Positions 1-5,304 are shown, numbered from the stretch's first letter. The stretch is 5,304 nucleotides of DNA from Pseudomonadota bacterium (GCA_023461135.1 JAEWNX010000196.1:1-5304); one strand, 5' to 3'. Notes: generated from the letters alone by a model not told the origin. Translations and numbers: made by a program.

Positions 1-256
1 CAAAATGCAGCGCCACCCCATCCGGCGGCGGCTATTCCAACCCCCCGCGATACTCCGGGAAGTCGTCGGACAACAGGATTGCCCCGCCATTGACGCGGAA
101 GCGCGCATGCATGATGCGCTCTCCATCCTCGCCGTACACGCGGTATTCCTCTGTCGCGCCGAACGCGCGCGTGTAGAAGTCGATCGCGGCCTTGCCGCCT
201 TTGACCTTCAAGTACGGATAGACGCCGACCGGGATCGCAGATGTCGCTTCAGCCAT
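1..256 (-). pseudogene. PhnB-like VOC (glyoxalase-fold) gene, N-terminal part, interrupted by an in-frame TAG
   Basis: The ATG at 254-256 is preceded by a good Shine-Dalgarno, GGGAGAG (261-267, minus strand). The frame gives 74 residues: IPVGVYPYLKVKGGKAAIDF, a YTRAFGA segment, an IMHARFRVNGGAILLSDDF strand pair, then FPEYRGGLE and TAG at 32-34. This is the first beta-alpha-beta-beta-beta module of the vicinal oxygen chelate fold, as in PhnB-like proteins, which are normally about 130-150 aa. Directly after the TAG the same frame reads PPPDGVALHF to the window edge, which resembles the start of the family's second module. I therefore read this as a gene broken by one nonsense substitution, or a sequencing error, rather than a real 74-aa protein. 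An indel in the C6 run at 41-46 would not explain it, because the frame is the same on both sides of the stop. VOC proteins of this group have diverse or unknown substrates, so no reaction is assigned. The gene is divergent from rarA. Confidence 0.62.
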
Positions 257-290
257 GTTTCTCTCCCTGATGGGACGCTATCTATAGGCC
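257..290. promoter_or_regulatory. Very short divergent start region between the VOC gene and rarA
   Basis: Only 34 bp separate the two divergent ATG codons. The stretch holds the VOC gene's Shine-Dalgarno (261-267, minus strand). On the plus strand it has a -10-like TATCTA at 279-284 whose expected transcription start falls at about the rarA ATG (291). No convincing -35 box accompanies it. The only plus-strand purine patch, GGGA at 272-275, is 15 nt from the ATG, farther than usual. At least one of the two promoters must overlap the opposite coding region, or rarA is transcribed leaderless. The promoter assignment is inference from weak motifs. Confidence 0.25.
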
Positions 291-1598
291 ATGTCCGACC
301 TCTTTGAAGCCGCAGGGTTAGACCAGGGCGCGCCGACGCCGCTGGCCGAACGGCTGCGCCCAAAGAAGCTGGAAGAGGTCGTCGGCCAGGATCATTTGCT
401 GAAAGCCGAAGGCCCCATCGGCCGGATGGTCGCGCAGAAGCGGCTCGCCTCGATGATCCTCTGGGGCCCGCCCGGCACCGGCAAGACCACCATCGCGCGC
501 CTGTTGGCGGAGGAGACCGGCCTTGAGTTCCAGCAGATCAGCGCCGTCTTTTCCGGCGTCGCCGATCTAAAGAAGGCGTTCGAAACCGCGCGCGGCCGGC
601 GCAGCTCAGGCAAAGGCACGCTGCTGTTCGTCGATGAAATCCACCGCTTCAACCGCGCGCAACAAGACGGCTTCCTGCCCTTTGTGGAGCAGGGGATCGT
701 CACGCTCGTCGGCGCCACAACCGAAAATCCCAGCTTCGAAATCAACGCGGCGCTTCTCTCCCGGGCGCAAGTGTTCGTCCTCAAGCGCCTGGACGATGGC
801 GCGCTTGAACAACTCCTCCAGCGCGCCGAAGCTCTGCTCGGCCGCAAGCTCCCACTCACCGAAGACGCGCGCATCGCGCTCGCCAATCTCGCTGACGGCG
901 ACGGCCGCTACCTGCTCACGCTCGCGGACGAGCTCTTCGCCCTCAAAGCTGTTGCGCCACTAGACGCCAAAGCCCTCGGCGAACTCCTGCAAAAGCGCGC
1001 GCCCGCCTACGACAAGGACCGCGAGGAGCACTACAATCTCATCTCCGCGCTGCACAAATCCATCCGCGGCTCCGATCCCGACGCCGCGCTCTACTGGCTT
1101 GCGCGGATGCTGGCGGGGGGCGAGCAGCCGCTCTATCTCGCTCGCCGCCTAGTGCGCGCCGCGTCCGAGGACATCGGCCTTGCCGACCCAACCGCGCTGA
1201 TGATCTGTCTTGCCGCAAAGGACGCCGTGGATTTCCTCGGCCAGCCCGAGTGCGAAGTGCATTTGGCGCACGCCGTGATCCACCTCGCCACGGCGCCGAA
1301 GTCGAACGCCGCCTATCTCGCCTACGGCGCCGCCAAACGCGCTGCGCAAGCGACCGGCGCGCTCGGCCCGCCCATGCACATCCGCAACGCGCCGACAAAA
1401 CTCATGAAAGACCTCGGTTACGGCGCCGGCTACACGTACGACCACGACGCCGAAGAGGGTTTCTCCGGACAGAATTACTTCCCGGACGAGATGGAGCGGC
1501 AAAGTTTCTACCAACCCGAGGGCCGCGGCCGCGAAGCGCAGATCAAAGAGCGGCTTGAACACTGGGCTAAGCTCAGAGCGCAGAAGGACGCCTCGTGA
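291..1598 (+). CDS. rarA: Replication-associated recombination protein A (RarA/MgsA), AAA+ ATPase
   Basis: 435 aa, the usual length for RarA/MgsA/WRNIP1 proteins. These cytoplasmic AAA+ ATPases act at stalled replication forks, interact with SSB, and are related to clamp-loader subunits and RuvB. Visible landmarks are the N-terminal LAERLRPKKLEEVVGQDHLL box (18-37), Walker A GPPGTGKT (59-66), Walker B LLFVDEIHR (111-119), sensor 1 GATTENPSF (141-149), the LLSR arginine-finger region (155-158) and the sensor-2 type GDGRYLL (203-209). The C-terminal tetramerisation domain follows, with YDKDREEHYNLISALHKSIR (240-259) and the conserved KDLGYGAGYTYDHD and NYFPDE blocks (373-400). All catalytic motifs are intact. 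The ATG at 291 fits the family's usual MSDLFE-type start, although there is no strong Shine-Dalgarno. It is the first gene of a run of three, and its TGA overlaps the next GTG by 4 nt. The identification is secure. Confidence 0.97.
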   Translation: MSDLFEAAGLDQGAPTPLAERLRPKKLEEVVGQDHLLKAEGPIGRMVAQKRLASMILWGPPGTGKTTIARLLAEETGLEFQQISAVFSGVADLKKAFETARGRRSSGKGTLLFVDEIHRFNRAQQDGFLPFVEQGIVTLVGATTENPSFEINAALLSRAQVFVLKRLDDGALEQLLQRAEALLGRKLPLTEDARIALANLADGDGRYLLTLADELFALKAVAPLDAKALGELLQKRAPAYDKDREEHYNLISALHKSIRGSDPDAALYWLARMLAGGEQPLYLARRLVRAASEDIGLADPTALMICLAAKDAVDFLGQPECEVHLAHAVIHLATAPKSNAAYLAYGAAKRAAQATGALGPPMHIRNAPTKLMKDLGYGAGYTYDHDAEEGFSGQNYFPDEMERQSFYQPEGRGREAQIKERLEHWAKLRAQKDAS

Positions 1599-2143
1599 CG
1601 AAACACGTCGTTCTTCTCTACGCCACGCATGAGGGCCAGACGCGCAAGATCATGGCGTTTGTCACGGAGCGCCTCAAGGACAAGGGGCTCGCCGCCACGC
1701 TGATCGATGCCGCGGACGTCGATCAGGATGTGGAGCTCCCCGCCTTCGACGCGGCGATCGTCGCCGCTTCTCTGCACGCGGGCGGTTTCCAGAAATCCGT
1801 GCTGCGCCTCGTGGAGAAAAACGCGGCTCGCATTTCGTCCAAGCCGAATGTTTTCCTGAGCGTATCGCTCTCGGCCGCCGGAGACGACGCGGACGATTGG
1901 CGCGGACTGGAGAAATGTCTCGATGAGTTCTTCAGCCAGGCGCGATGGCGGCCGCGGCGCATCGAGCACGTGGCCGGCGCCTTCCGGTACACGCAATACG
2001 ATTTTTTCAAGCGCATGGTCATGAAGCGCATTGCCAAAGAACGCGGCGCTCCAGTCGATACAAGCCGCGACTGGGAAATGACCGATTGGGGTAAGCTTGG
2101 CGCGTTCGCCGACGCCTTCGCCGCCGAAGTGAGCGGCGCGTGA
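1595..2143 (+). CDS. hemG: HemG-like flavodoxin-fold protein (protoporphyrinogen IX dehydrogenase family)
   Basis: 182 aa, essentially the length of E. coli HemG, the FMN protein that oxidises protoporphyrinogen IX to protoporphyrin IX with respiratory quinone as acceptor at the inner membrane. The FMN phosphate loop YATHEGQTRKI is at 9-19, and further flavodoxin loops are at VAASLHAGG (56-64) and VFLSVSLSAAG (86-96). The HemG-specific long loop follows, with the WRP (118-120), AGAFRY (127-132) and YDFFKRMVMKRI (135-146) blocks, and the protein ends in a DTSRDWEMTDW segment (155-165) that matches the family's TDT...YTDW ending. The start is GTG, overlapping the rarA stop as GTGA, with AGAAGGA (1582-1588) six nt upstream. 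The downstream sirtuin gene overlaps in the same way, so this is the middle gene of a coupled operon. The fold and family are clear. The physiological reaction is less certain: many alphaproteobacteria use HemJ for this step, so a different flavin-linked redox role is possible. Confidence 0.85.
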   Translation: MTKHVVLLYATHEGQTRKIMAFVTERLKDKGLAATLIDAADVDQDVELPAFDAAIVAASLHAGGFQKSVLRLVEKNAARISSKPNVFLSVSLSAAGDDADDWRGLEKCLDEFFSQARWRPRRIEHVAGAFRYTQYDFFKRMVMKRIAKERGAPVDTSRDWEMTDWGKLGAFADAFAAEVSGA

Positions 2144-2895
2144 CGTCGAACAACGCTGCCGAGACGCTCGCGCGCTATCTCAACGCGTCGCGCCGCGCCG
2201 TCGTGTTCACCGGCGCGGGCATCTCTACCGAGAGCGGCATCCCGGATTTCCGCAGCCCGGGCGGCGTCTGGAGCAAGATGAAGCCCATCCTGTTCCAGGA
2301 TTTCGTCGCCTCGCCCGGCGTGCGGCGCGAAGCTTGGACGCGCGTGTTCAACAAGGCCGCGGGCTGGACGGGCGCTTCACCAAACGCGGGACACAAAGCC
2401 GTCGCCGCGCTTGTCGGGCGGGGCAAAGTCAGCGCCATCATCACGCAGAACGTCGACAACCTGCACCAGGACTCGGGCGCGCCCGCCGAGAACATCATCG
2501 AACTCCACGGCAACGCCTCCTACGCCAAGTGTCTCGACTGCGGCAAACGCCATGAACTGGACGAGTTGGCTCTGCCATACGAGCGGGGCGAGGAGATCGT
2601 CTGCTTCTATTGTGCAGGCTTGCTGAAAACCGCGACCATCTCCTTCGGTCAGTCCATGCCCGAAGCGGAGATGATGCGCGGCACCGAAGAATCCCGCGCC
2701 TGCGATCTCTTCATGGTGTTGGGCTCTTCGCTCGTGGTCTATCCCGCCGCCGGTCTGCCCATCGAAGCCAAGCGCCACGGCGCCAAGCTTATCATCGTCA
2801 ACCGCGAACGCACTGAGCTCGACGGCTACGCCGATCTCGTCCTCAACACCGAGATTGGCCCGCTAATGACCGAAACGCTCGCATTGCTCACCTGA
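2140..2895 (+). CDS. Sir2-family NAD+-dependent protein deacylase (sirtuin)
   Basis: 251 aa, a typical size for a bacterial sirtuin. It would remove acyl groups from protein lysines, consuming NAD+ and releasing nicotinamide and O-acyl-ADP-ribose in the cytoplasm. The NAD-binding motif GAGISTESGIPDFR is at 25-38, TQNVDNLH at 102-109, and the catalytic histidine is H123 in ELHGN. Zinc ligands are C131/C134 and C155/C158 (CxxC-x20-CxxC). Further NAD-binding segments are FGQSMP (169-174), GSSLVVYPA (195-203) and VNRERTELD (220-228). The Tyr-x-x-Arg pair that marks desuccinylase-type (class III, CobB/SIRT5-like) enzymes is not evident around 62-73, so a deacetylase preference is inferred. The usual LKP before the ISFG strand is LKT (162-164). 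The GTG start overlaps the preceding stop as GTGA, with a weak GTGAG Shine-Dalgarno at 2129-2133. It is the last gene of the operon and converges with phoD, leaving 9 bp between stop codons. The complete zinc site separates it from SIR2 effector domains of defence systems. Confidence 0.95.
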   Translation: MTSNNAAETLARYLNASRRAVVFTGAGISTESGIPDFRSPGGVWSKMKPILFQDFVASPGVRREAWTRVFNKAAGWTGASPNAGHKAVAALVGRGKVSAIITQNVDNLHQDSGAPAENIIELHGNASYAKCLDCGKRHELDELALPYERGEEIVCFYCAGLLKTATISFGQSMPEAEMMRGTEESRACDLFMVLGSSLVVYPAAGLPIEAKRHGAKLIIVNRERTELDGYADLVLNTEIGPLMTETLALLT

Positions 2896-2896
2896 G

Positions 2897-2920
2897 CGGG
2901 ACTCTCAAATCGAAGTCCCG
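2897..2920. terminator. Candidate bidirectional terminator hairpin between the sirtuin gene and phoD
   Basis: A perfect 7-bp inverted repeat, CGGGACT (2897-2903) and AGTCCCG (2914-2920), begins 2 nt after the sirtuin stop. With C2904 bulged, two more pairs (TC/GA) can form around an AAATC loop. The repeat includes the phoD stop codon and its last four codons. Its position between convergent genes suits a shared transcription stop. No T-tract follows on either strand, so it is not a textbook intrinsic terminator. It could also simply protect 3' ends. Confidence 0.45.
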
Positions 2921-4956
2921 ACGTCGCCTTCGATCACCTCCTGGCGCATCTGGGGCCGCTCGCCCGGCGCCCAGCGCGGCACGCGATGCACCACGCGATA
3001 GCGCAGCGGCCCGCCGTCCTCTCCGTCAGCGCGCTCGAGCGGCGGCGGAATGCACACGAATTCCGTCTCCAACTCGTCCGGCGATGCGCGCACTGTGGCG
3101 TAGCCGTAGCCGCCATAATCGGCGAAGGCGAGATTGGGAGAAACCTCCGGATTGCGCGCCGCGCGCGCACGTTCGAGGTCGCCGGTTTCGTGTAGCACGA
3201 GCGCTGCGCGCACGCCGTGCAATACGGTTGTGTTGGTCGCGCACTGCTTTGCGCCATCAGGCATGTCGCGGATGTAGAGCGCGCGGTAGGGATGATCGGC
3301 GCGCATGCCGTTTGCGGTCACTTCGGCATGGCCCTGGGCGGTGATCGAACCGGTGATGAATTCGACGCCGACGGGATCGAAGGGCCGCGGCGGCAGCGTC
3401 TTGCAGGGATAGCCGGCCCAGAACGAATGCTTGTCGCCGGCGACGACTGTAAAGCCGGTGATGCCTTCCTGGCGGATCATGTCGAAAATCTCGCCGTGCT
3501 CGACAGCATAGCCCGCGTTCAACACGGCATAGCCGTCGTCGGGCCAGCGCTCGTTCAGCGGCGCGGGCAGGTTCTGCGGATCTGCGCGCAAGGTGAGCGT
3601 GCCCAGGGAATGGCCCCAGATCTTCCATGGCGCGGACGAGGCGCGCAGGCGATCCTTGAACCAGGCGATTTGTTCGAGACCGAGATACGCGTCCGGCGTG
3701 GCGTTGATGCATTCGTTTGGAATTTCCTCGGCGCCGAAGCGAATGCTCGCCGGTGGATTGCCCCCGTTGTACTCGCGTCCCTGGTCGATGATGTCGAGCG
3801 CCGTTTCGGGGAACATGTTGGGCGGCATGCGCACGTCGAACCAGGTTGTTTGCGGATTGGGCCCCGCCTTGTAGGAGCGGTTGTCGGTCACGATCAGCTC
3901 GGCGTTTTTCCCGTAACGGAAGGCGCGATGGATGCGCAGCGCGTTAATCGCAGTGAGATTGTTCGCTTCGTGGCTGACGCCGCGCGCGTCGAAATCGGTA
4001 AGCGGCGTATCCGTCACCGCGGGCGCCTCGAACGCATCGCCCGCGCCAGGTTTGATCACGCGCGCCGGCTGGTACTCGTACCAGGCTTGACTGGCGATCA
4101 CCTTCAAAGTCTGCGCGGGCTCTGGCGGTTGGTCGAAGATCTGCGTTTGGCTTTGGAAGCCGTTCCACGAAAACTCGTGATTGTCCCACACCGGCACGAA
4201 CGGCCAGCGTGCGCGCGCATCCTGCAGATCGGGATCGGTCAGGTAGGCGCGATAGATGGTGCGATAATCGCCGAGATCGGTGGGAAAGTTGAAGTTGCGC
4301 ACCTTCTTGCCGTTCGGATAGCGCACGATGTCGCGCAGCCGCCGGCCGCGGTCCGTGCCGTCCGGCGAGTCTTCGGGATATTTGACGAGTTCGTAGATGA
4401 AGTCGCCCAAGTGCAGCACGAACCCGAGCTGCTCGGCGCGCGGGCGGCGCACATCTTCGTAGATCATGCGCCGGTAAGCGTTGAGCGCGCCGATGGTGAC
4501 GTCCTGGCAGCTCACGAACGCAAACTTCACCGGCCGGTCGTCATTGTCGGCGGGGGCGGTGAGCGTGCGGCCGACACGGCTGGTGTTCCCCGCTTCGTCA
4601 ACGAAGCGATACCAATACTCGCGCGCAGGCCGGAGGTCCGCCGCAAGGAAGCGGCACGTCCAGTCCGTCGCCTCGCTCACTTCCACATCGCCCCGCGCCA
4701 CGATGCGCGCGAACGCTTCATCGCTGGCGACCTCCACTACTAAGCGGTGCGCGCTCGCCCCTTCATCCGGCGCCCGGCGCGTCCACAAGATCACACTGTC
4801 CGGCGCGGGATCGCCCGACGCCACGCCCTGCGGATAAAGATCGCGCCGCTCGATGCGCGGCCCCGCCGGCGCCGTCGCGCAGCTCTGCCCAAAAGCAAGC
4901 GCCGCCCCCATCGCCGCCGCCTGCGCCAACAACGAGCGCCGCGTCCGTCCACGCAT
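2905..4956 (-). CDS. phoD: PhoD-family alkaline phosphatase/phosphodiesterase, Tat-exported
   Basis: 683 aa from the chosen start. PhoD enzymes are secreted metal-dependent phosphomonoesterases/phosphodiesterases that release phosphate from organic esters. The N-terminus has a twin-arginine motif, RTRRSLLA (4-11), and a hydrophobic stretch to about residue 23. Signal cleavage near 27-31 (SCATAPAG) is inferred; Cys26 is not in a good lipobox. The N-terminal PhoD domain begins YPQGVASGDP (41-50) with VILWTR at 55-60. The metallophosphatase core shows FVSCQD (147-152), LHLGDFIYE (181-189), TDPDLQ (240-245), WDNHEFSWN (257-265), TDNRSY (357-362), IWGHSLG (446-452), AGDKHSFW (506-513) and FITGSIT (533-539). 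These supply the Asp, Asn, His and Cys residues expected at the metal centre. An ATG 75 nt upstream (5029-5031) is in frame, but the ATG at 4954-4956 is preferred because it has a strong Shine-Dalgarno and places the Tat motif at the extreme N-terminus. The gene converges with the sirtuin gene and diverges from the TIR gene. No convincing Pho box was found, so phosphate control is not supported by sequence. Confidence 0.93.
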   Translation of the reverse strand: MRGRTRRSLLAQAAAMGAALAFGQSCATAPAGPRIERRDLYPQGVASGDPAPDSVILWTRRAPDEGASAHRLVVEVASDEAFARIVARGDVEVSEATDWTCRFLAADLRPAREYWYRFVDEAGNTSRVGRTLTAPADNDDRPVKFAFVSCQDVTIGALNAYRRMIYEDVRRPRAEQLGFVLHLGDFIYELVKYPEDSPDGTDRGRRLRDIVRYPNGKKVRNFNFPTDLGDYRTIYRAYLTDPDLQDARARWPFVPVWDNHEFSWNGFQSQTQIFDQPPEPAQTLKVIASQAWYEYQPARVIKPGAGDAFEAPAVTDTPLTDFDARGVSHEANNLTAINALRIHRAFRYGKNAELIVTDNRSYKAGPNPQTTWFDVRMPPNMFPETALDIIDQGREYNGGNPPASIRFGAEEIPNECINATPDAYLGLEQIAWFKDRLRASSAPWKIWGHSLGTLTLRADPQNLPAPLNERWPDDGYAVLNAGYAVEHGEIFDMIRQEGITGFTVVAGDKHSFWAGYPCKTLPPRPFDPVGVEFITGSITAQGHAEVTANGMRADHPYRALYIRDMPDGAKQCATNTTVLHGVRAALVLHETGDLERARAARNPEVSPNLAFADYGGYGYATVRASPDELETEFVCIPPPLERADGEDGGPLRYRVVHRVPRWAPGERPQMRQEVIEGDVGTSI

Positions 4957-4962
4957 GCGAAA

Positions 4963-4969
4963 TCCCTCC
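4963..4969 (-). promoter_or_regulatory. Ribosome binding site that fixes the phoD start
   Basis: On the minus strand this reads GGAGGGA, six nt before the ATG at 4954-4956. It decides against the in-frame ATG at 5029-5031, which would add 25 Arg-rich residues (MRSVDLCLRPRSGRRERD...) in front of the Tat signal. Confidence 0.8.
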
Positions 4970-5116
4970 GTACCCAAGTCCCTCTCGCGCCGGCCCGAGC
5001 GCGGGCGCAAGCAAAGATCGACAGAGCGCAAATAGGTGGGACGGATGGCCGGCGACCATTGGCGCTTAGCCCCAAACCGACCTGGAAAGCGTCTACAAAG
5101 ACGGTATTCTGGTTTC

Positions 5117-5124
5117 GGGGAGGG
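5117..5124 (+). promoter_or_regulatory. Ribosome binding site for the TIR-domain gene
   Basis: GGGGAGGG lies seven nt before the ATG at 5132-5134. This strong Shine-Dalgarno supports the start of a gene whose stop is beyond the window and which could otherwise be missed. Confidence 0.7.
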
Positions 5125-5131
5125 CGCTGGG

Positions 5132-5304
5132 ATGTCCGAGCGCGCGAGACGCTATCGAGCTTTCATAAGCTACAGCCAGAAAGACAAGAGGCACGCACGG
5201 CGCATCCAACAAGCGCTTGAGAACTTTCGGTTGCCCCGCGGCATTGATGCTGATGGCGTAGATGCGAAAACCCGTAAACTCGGGCGCTTTTTTCGCGATG
5301 ATGA
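5132..5304 (+). CDS. TIR-domain protein, N-terminal 57 codons (runs off the window edge)
   Basis: An open frame from the ATG at 5132 reaches the window end without a stop. It begins MSERARRYRAFISYSQKD and continues with HARRIQQALENFRLP and RKLGRFFRDD. The YRAFISYSxKD strand (8-18), the amphipathic helix to about residue 33 ending in FRLP (32-35), and the later LGRFFRDD (50-57) are hallmarks of the bacterial TIR_2-type Toll/interleukin-1 receptor domain, in which the TIR is usually N-terminal and followed by TPR, WD40, Sel1 or transmembrane segments. Many bacterial TIR domains cleave NAD+ or make NAD-derived signals, often in antiphage defence. The catalytic glutamate region lies beyond the window, so activity cannot be judged. 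A strong Shine-Dalgarno (5117-5124) supports the start. Third-position GC is 33 of 57 codons by hand count, below the rarA stretch I counted, and AGA, AGG, ATA and CGA codons appear. This suggests an accessory or transferred gene. The family call is good; the function is unknown. Confidence 0.85.
   Translation, partial: MSERARRYRAFISYSQKDKRHARRIQQALENFRLPRGIDADGVDAKTRKLGRFFRDD

Larger units (their letters stand above)
4957..5131. promoter_or_regulatory. Divergent intergenic region between phoD and the TIR gene
   Basis: 175 bp between two divergent starts, so promoters for both genes are expected here. For the TIR gene, a weak -10-like TATTCT lies at 5105-5110 with only a poor -35 (CTGGAA, 5082-5087, 17-nt spacer). 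For phoD no convincing box pair was found. A lone Pho-box-like half, CTGTCGA on the minus strand (5018-5024), has no matching second half. A small inverted repeat ATGG...CCAT spans 5045-5059. The region is more AT-rich around 5071-5115 than the flanking genes. The role comes from position; no individual element is secure. Confidence 0.4.

Noticed and set aside
5..307. A plus-strand 100-codon frame over the left edge
   Set aside because: It is antisense to the VOC reading frame, overlaps the rarA start, and shows no recognisable domain.
1149..1562. A 137-codon minus-strand frame inside rarA
   Set aside because: It lies opposite conserved RarA C-terminal blocks and has no recognisable motif. 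It is a shadow of high-GC codon use.
3217..4743. A 508-codon open frame on the plus strand, antisense to phoD
   Set aside because: Its codons are exactly in register with the phoD codons, so a stop appears only where phoD uses TTA, CTA or TCA, codons that are rare at this GC content. The product is Arg/Ala/Val-rich with no recognisable domain, and phoD has clear family motifs throughout.
4879..4881. Lipoprotein signal at PhoD Cys26 (FGQSC)
   Set aside because: Positions -3 and -2 (Gly, Gln) do not fit the lipobox consensus. Ordinary Tat export with signal peptidase cleavage is more likely.
5018..5024. Possible Pho box upstream of phoD (CTGTCGA on the minus strand)
   Set aside because: Only one half-site is present. 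The expected second CTGTCA repeat 11 nt away is not recognisable, so PhoB control is not supported.
4957..5031. Longer phoD start at 5029-5031
   Set aside because: It would put 25 Arg-rich residues before the Tat motif, while the internal ATG at 4954-4956 has an excellent Shine-Dalgarno at the right distance.
5067..5165. A short plus-strand frame reading TDLESVYKDGILVSG and ending TAA at 5163-5165
   Set aside because: It looks protein-like but has an in-frame TAG just upstream (5067-5069), no ATG or GTG start with a ribosome site, and overlaps the TIR start in another frame. Probably chance, though a remnant of a decayed gene cannot be excluded.
2140..5304. A Thoeris-like pairing of a SIR2 protein with a TIR protein
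   Set aside because: The SIR2 protein is a standard zinc-site sirtuin coupled to rarA and the hemG-like gene, without a SLOG/STALD domain. The TIR gene is over 2 kb away, beyond a phoD gene on the opposite strand. The two are unlikely to be functionally linked.

Overview
The window is high-GC bacterial DNA (clearly above 60% G+C by eye) with dense gene packing and strongly GC-biased third codon positions. Protein style (an alphaproteobacterial-type RarA N-terminus, a Tat-exported PhoD-family protein, a PhnB-like VOC protein) suggests an alphaproteobacterium, perhaps Caulobacterales or a relative. The taxonomy is inference only.

Layout from left to right: (1) At the left edge, on the minus strand, lies the N-terminal half of a PhnB-like VOC/glyoxalase-fold gene, interrupted by an in-frame TAG after 74 codons. 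The same frame stays open beyond the stop to the window edge and still reads like the family. (2) Divergent from it, with only 34 bp between the two ATGs, is a plus-strand three-gene operon: rarA (replication-fork AAA+ ATPase), a HemG-like flavodoxin-fold protein, and a zinc-type sirtuin (Sir2) deacylase. Both internal junctions are identical 4-nt GTGA overlaps with GTG starts, so translation is probably coupled. (3) A minus-strand phoD-family gene converges on the sirtuin. A perfect 7-bp inverted repeat sits at the junction and overlaps the phoD stop codon. The phoD product has a twin-arginine signal and is probably a secreted phosphatase/phosphodiesterase. (4) After a 175-bp divergent intergenic region, the first 57 codons of a TIR-domain gene run off the right edge on the plus strand.

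rarA, the HemG-like gene and the sirtuin gene look like a housekeeping or stress-maintenance operon. phoD is a separate, exported phosphate-scavenging type function. The TIR gene is the most likely accessory or defence-type element: its third-position GC is visibly lower than that of rarA and it uses rarer Arg and Ile codons. Its effector or repeat domains, and any partner genes, lie outside the window, so no complete novel system can be claimed from this sequence alone. No tRNA, rRNA, CRISPR array, IS element or att site was seen.
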